NCBI GenBank assembly: GCA_041749275.1
Contig: JBGTBQ010000170.1
Span: 1-11,422, forward strand
Direction: 5' to 3'
Source: JBGTBQ01 sp041749275
GTDB lineage: Bacteria; Acidobacteriota; Blastocatellia; Pyrinomonadales; Pyrinomonadaceae
Length of the DNA: 11,422 nucleotides
Under the pieces are notes generated by a model. It was not told where the DNA came from and made no database searches. It saw nothing but the letters and a program-made list of their open reading frames with translations. A program made the translations under genes and the position numbers. Numbering within the stretch: the first letter of the stretch is position 1; each line of letters opens with the position of its first letter. Below are positions 1 to 5,932 of the stretch, one piece after another.

Positions 1-48
1 GTCGGCAAAATGCTCTAACAGGCTGCCGGGAGCCGTAGTGCTCATCAT
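1..48 (-). CDS. N-terminus of a leftward gene, resembling ISAs1-family transposase (partial)
   Basis: Read on the minus strand, ATG ATG at 48-43 opens a frame that runs off the window edge: MMSTTAPGSLLEHFAD. A purine-rich Shine-Dalgarno stretch (AGGAGAG) lies a few bases upstream of the first ATG. The segment SLLEHFAD close to the N-terminus is what I recall from ISAs1-family (H-repeat type) DDE transposases, where a DPR motif normally follows; that part is outside the window. Only 16 residues are visible, so the start and ribosome site are well supported but the family is a guess from memory. The location in a cluster of mobile DNA agrees with a transposase. Confidence 0.45.
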   Translation of the reverse strand, partial: MMSTTAPGSLLEHFAD

Positions 49-140
49 CACTCTCCTCGCCTAGTTCCTTGTGCTGGTGTAGAACTACCGAGAAGATGCC
101 ACAATCTCATTTTTACGGCGAATTTAGATGCGCTTGCCCT
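1..140 (-). mobile_element. Candidate end of an ISAs1-like insertion sequence
   Basis: If the gene starting at 48 is an ISAs1-type transposase, the element should end 50-150 bases upstream of its start. Read on the minus strand, a stretch AGGGCAAGCGCATCTAAATT (140-121) has the look of an IS terminus, and base composition changes little beyond it. The opposite end lies outside the window, so neither inverted repeat pairing nor target duplication can be tested. Confidence 0.28.
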
Positions 141-180
141 AAGAGCCTGCGATAGTTCAAAGACTTTTGAATAGCTCAGT

Positions 181-189
181 TGTTATAAT
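181..189 (+). promoter_or_regulatory. Extended -10 promoter for the ATP-grasp gene
   Basis: TGTTATAAT is a perfect TATAAT box (184-189) preceded by TGn, the extended -10 pattern, which can work without a good -35. No convincing -35 hexamer lies 16-18 bp upstream (AGACTT at 161). It sits about 40 bp before the likely GTG start at 229. Confidence 0.45.
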
Positions 190-228
190 GAACATGATTC
201 TGATGTCGTTTTTATTTTGGGTGAACTC

Positions 229-996
229 GTGAAAACTCCTTTTGTAACGGACATACTAAAGAAGATTGCGCCTTTAATCGGTGCGGAACTCTTGATAGAG
301 CCTGAGTACGGATTTGTCGGGCAGGTCAGGTTCCAAAATGGAAAGAAAATGCTGTTTCGCGGCGGCAATTTTAATGTCAATCGCCTTGGCTCCGTCGAGA
401 TTGCCCGAGATAAAGGTTATGCAAGCTTCTTTCTTCAGACATTTGGATATAAGACGCCTGAAGGTCAGACGTTTTTCAGCGAAAAATTGTGCCAGAACTT
501 AGTGCTGAAAAGAAATATTGACGATGGGTTTGCCTACGCGCAACGGTTGGGTTTCCCTGTCATTCTCAAGCCTAATAACCGCAGTCAGGGAATGCTTGTC
601 ACGAAGGTGTATAACAAGCGGGATTATTATCGAGTAGCCAGACAAATATTTAAAAAGACTTCGGTATTGATAGTTCAAAGGTTTTACGGAGGCAGAGATT
701 ACAGAGTAGTCGTACTCGACGATGAGATTATTTCAGCCTATGAAAGAATACCTCTGTTGGTGGTGGGAAATGGTCAATCTAGCATCAAGGAACTTCTAGA
801 ACAAAAGCAACAACTATTCATCAAAAATGGCCGTGATACCGTCATTGACGTTGATGATTTTAGAATCAAATCAAAGTTGCGCAGACAAAAACTTAGTTTT
901 GAAAGTGTCCCTCAAAAAAGTGAAACTGTACATCTCTTGGACAATGCTAATCTATCAACTGGTGGAGATGCAATGGACGTTACACAGACCATGTAA
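229..996 (+). pseudogene. ATP-grasp ligase, 3' end removed at an IS66 insertion
   Basis: The 255 visible residues form the front part of an ATP-grasp carboxylate-amine ligase of the cyanophycin-synthetase / GshF-like type, enzymes that join an amino group to an ATP-activated carboxylate. Visible marks, counted from GTG 229, are PVILKP with the ATP-binding lysine (~K114), the following loop NNRSQG, GGRDYRVVVLDD (~155-166), YERIP, VVGNGQSSI and NLSTGGDAMDVT (~241-252). In relatives the last motif is followed by a domain holding the metal-binding Asp and Glu-x-Asn; here it is absent. The frame stops at TAA 994-996, and that codon belongs to the IS66 end, not to the gene. GTG 229 is preferred over TTG 217 because a weak GGTGA-like site lies just before it; the frame is open upstream to 175 but has no in-frame ATG. 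Base composition is clearly AT-richer than nrdJ or purD, suggesting transfer. The substrate cannot be inferred. Any product would probably be inactive. Confidence 0.75.
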
Positions 997-1018
997 TCGG
1001 TCAGTTACGCGGGGAGAA
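993..1018 (+). repeat. Left terminal inverted repeat of the IS66 element
   Basis: It begins GTAATCGGTCAGTTACG and continues with CGGGGAGAA. It pairs with 2560-2585 with one mismatch (C here at 1010, T in the complement of the right copy). Its second to fourth bases, TAA, provide the stop codon of the interrupted ATP-grasp gene. Confidence 0.92.
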
Positions 1019-1068
1019 GAAAGGAAAGAATAACGTGTTGGACATATTGATAGAAAAGGGCAAGTTCA

Positions 1069-2481
1069 ATGCATTCTATTTATCAACCACCAAAGAGCCG
1101 CAATGTGGGCGTCAACTTGTGCGACGGGTGTTTCGAGAAGCAGCGCGAGATTGACCGTTTGCGCGAAGAGGTCGCCAGCCTCAGAACGAAACTGTCTCAA
1201 CACAAGAGAGCAGATAAAGAGGGGTTCTTCGGTTCCTCCACGCCGTCATCACAACTACCAGTCAAAGCCAATACGGAGCCAGCGAATCAGAAGAAGCAAG
1301 GCGGAGCCAAGACAGGGCATCAAGGTCCTGGACGCCGGACACATCCCGCGGATGTGGTTGATGAGGTGCGCGTCCGTCAGGTCGAGCCAGTGTGTCCTGA
1401 GTGTCAGACGGCATTGGTCGCGAAAGGCTATCGGGAGCGCTCGGTGTTAGACATTGACCCGCTCACCGTCAAGCGCGTGTTGTATCGGTTGGAGCGCAAG
1501 CAGTGCGCTTCGTGTGGCGTGGCGCGGGAGGCCAAAGCCGAGGGGGTGTTGCCCAAGTCGCTGTTGTCGAATCAACTCCTGGCCGAGGTCGTGGACTCGC
1601 ACTATGTGCAAGGGATGCCCTTAGCGCGGGTTTGTGCCAGATGGCAGTTGAACTATGGGACAGTGATCCAAGCTTTGCACCGCATGGCAGGGATGTTTGC
1701 GCCTGCTCTGGATGAGTTAAAGTTGGATTACCGGAAAGCTGTGGTGCGCCACGCGGATGAGACGACTTGGCGGGTGGATGGGCACAACGGTTATTGCTGG
1801 CTGTTTGCCAGCGAGCGGGTAAGTTTGCATCTGTATCGCCAGACGCGCAGCGCCAAAGTGGTGGAAGAGGTTTTCGGTCAGGAGCAGTTGCCGGGGTATT
1901 TGGTCGTTGACCGCTATGCCGGATACAACCGTGTGGGCTGCCAGGTGCAATATTGCTATGCTCATCTGCTGCGCGAGATGAAAGACTTAGCCGTGAAGTT
2001 CGCCGATGAGAAAGAGGTTGAAGCGTTTGCCGAGAAGATGATTGAGTTGCTGGCGCAAGCGATGCGCTTACAAAGCAGTAAGCCGAAGGATGAGGAGTAT
2101 TACAGAGAAGCGCAGGCCATCAAGGCAGAGGTCATGCAGACGTGTCACGCCGCCTCGCATCACCTGGCGATCAAGCGCTGGCAGGACTTCTACGTCGAGC
2201 AAGCCGACAAGTTGTATCACTGGGTCACAGACAGAACAGTTCCGTGTGAGAACAACCGCGCGGAGAGAGAACTGCGCCCCACCGTGATCGCGAGAAAAGT
2301 CAGTCATGGCTCACAAGCCGAAGAAGGGGCCAAGACTCGTGAAGCGCTGATGAGCGTGATGCAAACTTTGAAAAAGAGAGTCCCCAATCCGAGACAGAAA
2401 TTCAAAGAAGCGCTGGACAAAGTGGCCTTGAACTCTGACCTGAATCTAAGCGAGGCATTGTTTGACATCGATAGCGGTTAG
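1069..2481 (+). CDS. IS66-family transposase (TnpC type)
   Basis: This 470-residue DDE transposase catalyses cut-and-paste movement of its element. An N-terminal coiled coil (about residues 22-45, QREIDRLREEVASL) is followed by a basic, glycine-rich stretch. A zinc-finger segment with paired cysteines comes next (C109/C112 and C146/C149), then the catalytic domain. The catalytic triad is readable: D230 in HADETTW, D281 in VVDRYAGYN and E399 in ENNRAERELRP, all signature IS66 contexts. The length is slightly below the usual ~500 residues, and no frameshift or stop interrupts it, so it may be active. ATG 1069 is chosen because the frame is closed by TGA at 1048 and an AAAAGGG site lies upstream. 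It is the only gene of the element. Codon use is less GC-biased than that of the chromosomal genes to the right. Confidence 0.94.
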   Translation: MHSIYQPPKSRNVGVNLCDGCFEKQREIDRLREEVASLRTKLSQHKRADKEGFFGSSTPSSQLPVKANTEPANQKKQGGAKTGHQGPGRRTHPADVVDEVRVRQVEPVCPECQTALVAKGYRERSVLDIDPLTVKRVLYRLERKQCASCGVAREAKAEGVLPKSLLSNQLLAEVVDSHYVQGMPLARVCARWQLNYGTVIQALHRMAGMFAPALDELKLDYRKAVVRHADETTWRVDGHNGYCWLFASERVSLHLYRQTRSAKVVEEVFGQEQLPGYLVVDRYAGYNRVGCQVQYCYAHLLREMKDLAVKFADEKEVEAFAEKMIELLAQAMRLQSSKPKDEEYYREAQAIKAEVMQTCHAASHHLAIKRWQDFYVEQADKLYHWVTDRTVPCENNRAERELRPTVIARKVSHGSQAEEGAKTREALMSVMQTLKKRVPNPRQKFKEALDKVALNSDLNLSEALFDIDSG

Positions 2482-2559
2482 AGTTGATCGGCAGATGGGC
2501 CAGACTGAAAACATATCTACTATCGCTCAACTTGATAAGGCTGCTAACGGATTGGTCTG

Positions 2560-2585
2560 TTCTCCCCACGTAACTGACCGATTAC
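2560..2585 (-). repeat. Right terminal inverted repeat of the IS66 element
   Basis: The complement of this segment matches the left end at 25 of 26 positions. About 80 non-coding bases separate it from the transposase stop codon, and I see no further gene in them. Confidence 0.92.
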
Positions 2586-2602
2586 CTGGAAGTTCTAAGC
2601 GG

Positions 2603-2787
2603 TAGGGCGTTTGCAAAGTCGATTTTGCAAGGATCCGCTTGACAGCCCAGAGAAATTATCAGCCGAAATTTAGCAGCCTCTTGTCGATTTTCTTGGGATT
2701 TCAGCAATGCTACCTTTGGCTTGGCTCGAAAAGTCGTTCCGCTAACCTTTGTTTTCGGCTCAACTTAGCGACTTTGCAAACGCCCTA
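2603..2787. mobile_element. MITE-like element with 19-bp perfect inverted ends
   Basis: The segment TAGGGCGTTTGCAAAGTCG at 2603-2621 recurs perfectly as its complement at 2769-2787. The outermost bases are TA on both sides, so the element may be 2605-2785 (181 bp) with a TA target duplication, as made by IS630/Tc1-mariner elements; IS5-type ends are another possibility. The interior has no usable reading frame. An inner 8-bp inverted repeat (AGCCGAAA 2661-2668 with TTTCGGCT 2753-2760) adds to the potential for folding. It is too short to encode a transposase, so it would need one supplied in trans. It lies 27 bp past the stop codon of nrdJ and only 17 bp beyond the IS66 end. Confidence 0.62.
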
Positions 2788-2813
2788 AGAGGGGATACAG
2801 TTTTTAAAAACCG

Positions 2814-5417
2814 TCACCGGCACTTTGAATAACCACAATCGCGGCAGAAGTCGCAGCCCGAAGCGTGTTCGAGTTGGCCGTTACACTCCGGGCACTCGCT
2901 GATGAGCGCATAGTTGCGGCTCGTCGTCGCCTCGGTTTCGGATGCTCCGACTTTGATGACGGGCTGCTGATAGGCGAGCGCACGCTCCGAGTCGGGCTGG
3001 TTTTGCAGACGCCGGCTCGTGAGCATGACGCACTCGGCGACGGCCTGTTCGGGCGAGGTCAGGAGGCGCTCGTTGAACCAGACCGAGTGCGTGCCCGTCA
3101 CCTTGTTGAGACTGCGCGCCACCTCGCGCGCCGCGAAGCCGCCGCGCAGCATCTTCGAGGCCAAGAGGCCCACGCCGCCGGAGATCGGCCCCGTGGCAAA
3201 GACTTCGAGAATCTCCCGCCCATCATGGTTCACCGTGACGTACAGGTTCTGTCCGTCGAACGGAATCTGCCATGTCGCGCCCTTCAACTCGCGCGGTCGC
3301 TCAATGCGTGCGGCCTCGCGGATAACCTCCGCCGCCGCCGCGCGCACCGTCGCTTCGTCCTGCGCGCTTTGCGTCTCGGCCACGAGCGATGCGCCGCCGT
3401 TTGTCGCTTCCGCCGTCACTTCAGTTGTGATGACCGGGTCGCACGCAACCTCACCCTTCGGCTCCGCGCTCTTCACGCTGGTAAGCACCTGCGACTCGCG
3501 GCTCCCGTCGCGGTAGTAGCTGACGGCCTTGCAACCCAATTCACGCGCAAGGCGGTAAAGATGATCCACCGACTCCAAGGTGTCGTCGCGCGAGCCGTTG
3601 CAGGTCTTCGACACGCCGTTGTCCACGTGGCGCTGCGCCGCGGCCAGTACGTAGACGTGCTGCTCGGCGGTGATGGACATCGCCGAGACGAAGTAGTCCG
3701 GAAGCTCCGCTTCATGCTCGACGACGTGTGAGGCCGCGGCGTCAATGGACTCCTGATCGGTTTGGTCAACCTCCATGCCGAGCGCCTGCGCCGCGAGCGT
3801 GTGGACATATGTGCGTTTGCCGAGCGTATCGTGGCGGATATAGGCCCATGAGAAGTTCGGCTCGACGCCTGAACTCGTCTCGGCGACGAGCGAGATCGTG
3901 CCCGTCGGCGCGATGGTCGTCGTCTCATAGTTGCGCGGCGTCAAAGGCACGTCCGGCGCAACGCCGATCTCCTCACGCAGAAAGCGGTCGTAAGACTCCT
4001 GATTCGGGTGGTACTCCGGGAAGACGCCCTTCTCCGAGCCGAGCAGGCAGGACTCCGTCCACGCCTCGCGCCGGACAAAAGACATCACCTCGTCCATCAG
4101 GTCAATCGAGGCGGGCGAGCCGTACTTCACCTTCAACTGGATGCACAGGTCGGCGAAGCCCATCACGCCGAGGCCGACGGGCCGCGTCCGCTTCACCACG
4201 TCGTCAATTTCCGGCAGCGGCCACGCGCACGAGTCAATCACGTTGTCGAGGAAACGCACGCACCAGCGCGTCGTCTCGGCGAGGCGTTCCCAATCTACTT
4301 GCGAATCGGCGTCGTAGAACTTCGCCAGATCAATCGAGCCGAGGTTGCAGGAGTTGTTGAAGTGGAGCGCCTGTTCGGCGCAGGGGTTCGTCGCGTAGAT
4401 CGGCCCCATGCTGCCGATCATGTGATTGTGGCGGTTCACCTCGTCAATGAAGATGACGCCCGGCTCGGCGTAGCAGTGAGCGGAAGCGACGATGCGGTTC
4501 CAGATGTCCGGCGCGTAGACCATGCCGGGCCGCGGCGACTCCTCGCGTGTGCAGCGGTCGAGTAATCCCGACTCTTCGGCTTCAAGGAAGGCGGCGCGGT
4601 CACGGAACGTGACGGTCGTACCATCGGCGCGCCGGTAAACAGCATAAGCGCCGTCCCGCACGGGGTCGAAGACCGGCTCGTCCCATGCCACGCCGTCGAA
4701 GGTCAGGTGATACCACTCGTGATTATCAACGGCCTCGAAGAACTCATCCGTCACCGTCACGGAGATATTGAAATTGGTGAGCGAGTGCTGGTCGTTCTTC
4801 GCGTGGATGAAGCGCAGCAGATCGGGGTGGTCAACGCGCATGATGCCCATGTTCGCGCCCCGGCGCACGCCGCCCTGTTTTACGGTGTCGGTCGTCGTAT
4901 TGAAGATGTTCATGAACGAGACCGGCCCCGACGCGACGCCATGCGTCGAGCGCACCATCGCGCCCTGCGGCCTGATCTTCTCAAAGGTGAAGCCGGTGCC
5001 GCCGCCCGTCTGGTGAATGATCGCGGCGTCGGTCGCCGTCTTCATGATGCCGGCGATGGAGTCCGGCACGTCCAGCACGAAGCAGGCGGCGAGTTGGCCC
5101 GAAGGCTTGCCCGCGTTGACGAGGCAGGGCGTGTTCGGCACAAACTCGCGCCGGAGCATGATGCCCATCATCATCGAGTAGAACTCGTCGCGCTTCTCTT
5201 GCTCGGTCTCGGCGGTGCTCACGTGGCCGACGACGCGGCGGACGATGTCGGGCCACTCTTCGATGGGGTTCCCCTGCGGGTCTTTCAAACTGTAACGTTT
5301 GGCGATGACACGGCGGGCGTTGAGGCCAAGAATCTCGGACGACGCGGGTCGGGCGCCCGCGAGACCTACGGTGGTGGCACTACCACGGGAACTGTTCGGC
5401 TCGATCACGGTGCTCAT
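2814..5417 (-). CDS. nrdJ: Class II (adenosylcobalamin-dependent) ribonucleoside-diphosphate reductase
   Basis: The 867-residue cytoplasmic enzyme reduces ribonucleotides to deoxyribonucleotides using adenosylcobalamin to make its thiyl radical, independently of oxygen. The active-site motif NPCAE gives N344, C346 (thiyl radical) and E348; the redox pair is C112 (LAACFVL) and C357 (NNSCNLGS), with the 11-residue spacing from C346 seen in Thermotoga NrdJ. PTGTIS at 504-509 is the phosphate-binding motif. A TSCPD-type domain follows (roughly residues 690-770), and the C-terminus is a cysteine-rich tail (CPEC...CDFCRDCGYSKC) that passes electrons to the active site. ATG 5417 (MSTVIEP) is chosen, although the frame runs open to 5600, because homologues start near here, a GAAAGG site precedes it and the promoter at 5627-5655 would leave almost no leader for a 5600 start. 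It is transcribed alone, divergently from hslO, and is probably under NrdR. Confidence 0.97.
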   Translation of the reverse strand: MSTVIEPNSSRGSATTVGLAGARPASSEILGLNARRVIAKRYSLKDPQGNPIEEWPDIVRRVVGHVSTAETEQEKRDEFYSMMMGIMLRREFVPNTPCLVNAGKPSGQLAACFVLDVPDSIAGIMKTATDAAIIHQTGGGTGFTFEKIRPQGAMVRSTHGVASGPVSFMNIFNTTTDTVKQGGVRRGANMGIMRVDHPDLLRFIHAKNDQHSLTNFNISVTVTDEFFEAVDNHEWYHLTFDGVAWDEPVFDPVRDGAYAVYRRADGTTVTFRDRAAFLEAEESGLLDRCTREESPRPGMVYAPDIWNRIVASAHCYAEPGVIFIDEVNRHNHMIGSMGPIYATNPCAEQALHFNNSCNLGSIDLAKFYDADSQVDWERLAETTRWCVRFLDNVIDSCAWPLPEIDDVVKRTRPVGLGVMGFADLCIQLKVKYGSPASIDLMDEVMSFVRREAWTESCLLGSEKGVFPEYHPNQESYDRFLREEIGVAPDVPLTPRNYETTTIAPTGTISLVAETSSGVEPNFSWAYIRHDTLGKRTYVHTLAAQALGMEVDQTDQESIDAAASHVVEHEAELPDYFVSAMSITAEQHVYVLAAAQRHVDNGVSKTCNGSRDDTLESVDHLYRLARELGCKAVSYYRDGSRESQVLTSVKSAEPKGEVACDPVITTEVTAEATNGGASLVAETQSAQDEATVRAAAAEVIREAARIERPRELKGATWQIPFDGQNLYVTVNHDGREILEVFATGPISGGVGLLASKMLRGGFAAREVARSLNKVTGTHSVWFNERLLTSPEQAVAECVMLTSRRLQNQPDSERALAYQQPVIKVGASETEATTSRNYALISECPECNGQLEHASGCDFCRDCGYSKCR

Positions 5418-5620
5418 CTTCTGGCTGCCTTTCTCGCGCTCGTGGGGGGCGCAAGGCGTGTTTAGTGATGTCAAAAAAGGCCGGCGCACACGTCGCGCCG
5501 TCGTCTGCTCGGGAGTTGTTTCAGATACTGCGGCTGGCTTGTCTCTGGAGCGAGAAAATCCCAGGGCCGCGCGGGGCAGAAGCGGGCACCCAACCGTCAC
5601 GGCTCACCTCGTTCCAAGCG
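5418..5620 (-). promoter_or_regulatory. Long structured 5' leader of nrdJ
   Basis: From the predicted transcription start near 5620 to the start codon the leader is about 200 nt. It opens with a hairpin, CCTCG/CGAGG (5623-5607, 5-bp stem, 7-nt loop), then several short GC-rich stems (for example CTGG/CCAG and TCTG/CAGA), and then the terminator-like hairpin at 5500-5473. No convincing leader peptide is visible. Length plus terminator suggest attenuation; the ligand or factor is unknown. Confidence 0.5.
5473..5500 (-). terminator. Intrinsic-terminator-like hairpin within the nrdJ leader (candidate attenuator)
   Basis: On the minus strand CGGCGC (5500-5495) pairs with GCGCCG (5487-5482) around a 7-nt loop, with a possible extra G-U pair inside. 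After GCC comes a run of six T (5478-5473). It lies after the promoter and about 55 bases before the nrdJ start codon, so if it works it would control readthrough into nrdJ. Confidence 0.55.
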
Positions 5621-5626
5621 AGGCGC

Positions 5627-5655
5627 AGTATACATACCTCGTTGGGGACTGTCAA
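5627..5655 (-). promoter_or_regulatory. Sigma70 promoter of nrdJ
   Basis: On the minus strand TTGACA (5655-5650) and TATACT (5632-5627) are separated by exactly 17 bp. This is a consensus -35 and a one-mismatch -10, the strongest promoter in the window. Transcription should start near 5620. Confidence 0.87.
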
Positions 5656-5662
5656 TAGCCTA

Positions 5663-5678
5663 ACACAATATATTGGGT
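5663..5678. promoter_or_regulatory. NrdR box
   Basis: ACACAATATATTGGGT matches the NrdR operator consensus acaCwATATnTwGtgt at 15 of 16 positions. NrdR is the ATP/dATP-sensing repressor of ribonucleotide reductase genes. The box lies 7 bp upstream of the nrdJ -35. The nrdR gene itself is not in the window. Confidence 0.78.
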
Positions 5679-5693
5679 ACGTCTTCTCTATCA

Positions 5694-5709
5694 GTCCAAT
5701 AGAGCGGGC
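5694..5709. promoter_or_regulatory. Second, degenerate NrdR box
   Basis: The core CAATAGAGCGGG (5697-5708) agrees with the core CAATATATTGGG of the first box at 9 of 12 positions and lies exactly 31 bp from it, about three helical turns, which is the usual spacing of paired NrdR boxes. On its own it would not be called. A weaker match on the other side (5632-5647, ACATACCTCGTTGGGG) is also 31 bp away and would overlap the -10/-35 spacer. Confidence 0.45.
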
Positions 5710-5932
5710 TATTTGAGGTTTTACGTTAAGCATGGGCTTAGTCCCTTTGCCGCTCCAAAGACCTCGGATTTCGCTATCATAACGCATCCGTCCGCCCACC
5801 TCCATCCGACCACCCACAGTCTGGTTTTCACTTGTGTAGAAAGCGACACGAAGGCAGTATGAAGCCATCGTTTTTCATCTAAAACCACTGGCCTTGAGCC
5901 GGCACGAGCAATTTAGATTGAGGGGTGAGATT
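5710..5932. other. Intergenic region between the nrdJ control DNA and hslO
   Basis: The stretch separates the divergent genes. It holds a short stem, TAAGC/GCTTA (5727-5740), and a pyrimidine-rich tract (5788-5820). I cannot identify a clear hslO promoter; TATCAT at 5775-5780 is the best -10 candidate but lacks a good -35. The AGGGG ribosome site at 5921-5925 supports the TTG start of hslO. Confidence 0.4.

Larger units (their letters stand above)
993..2585 (+). mobile_element. Complete IS66-family insertion sequence, single-ORF (ISBst12-like) type
   Basis: The 1593-bp element is bounded by 26-bp terminal inverted repeats that match at 25 of 26 positions and begin with GTAA, as IS66 ends do. 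It carries one gene, the large tnpC-type transposase. The accessory tnpA and tnpB of classical IS66 are missing, which is the layout of the ISBst12 subgroup. IS66 elements normally make 8-bp target duplications; here the flanking octamers are CAGACCAT (985-992) and CTGGAAGT (2586-2593), which do not match. Either one side was deleted or recombined after insertion, or the insertion arose by recombination between copies. Confidence 0.9.

Noticed and set aside
2800..2811. Palindrome GTTTTTAAAAAC just after nrdJ as a terminator
   Set aside because: The stem is entirely A-T and leaves no loop, so it would not form a stable RNA hairpin followed by a separate U tract.
2865..3731. 288-codon open frame on the plus strand
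   Set aside because: It lies antisense inside nrdJ. Its Arg/Ala/His-rich translation is what the complement of GC-rich coding sequence gives, with no ribosome site or family likeness. Similar frames opposite purD and pspA were dropped for the same reason.
5522..5540. Partial cobalamin-riboswitch likeness in the nrdJ leader (AAGCCAG ... ATCTG on the minus strand)
   Set aside because: Only the first half of the B12 box fits, the second half is displaced, and the leader before the terminator is only ~120 nt, too short for the common cobalamin riboswitch layout. Not called without a covariance search.
5418..5600. N-terminal extension of nrdJ to an upstream start at 5600
   Set aside because: It would begin about 20 nt from the predicted transcription start and contains the terminator hairpin. 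The extra residues look non-coding, and homologues start near MSTVIEP.
5521..5868. 115-codon minus-strand frame upstream of nrdJ
   Set aside because: It spans the nrdJ promoter and NrdR box, shows mixed composition and no recognisable domain, and lacks a ribosome site.
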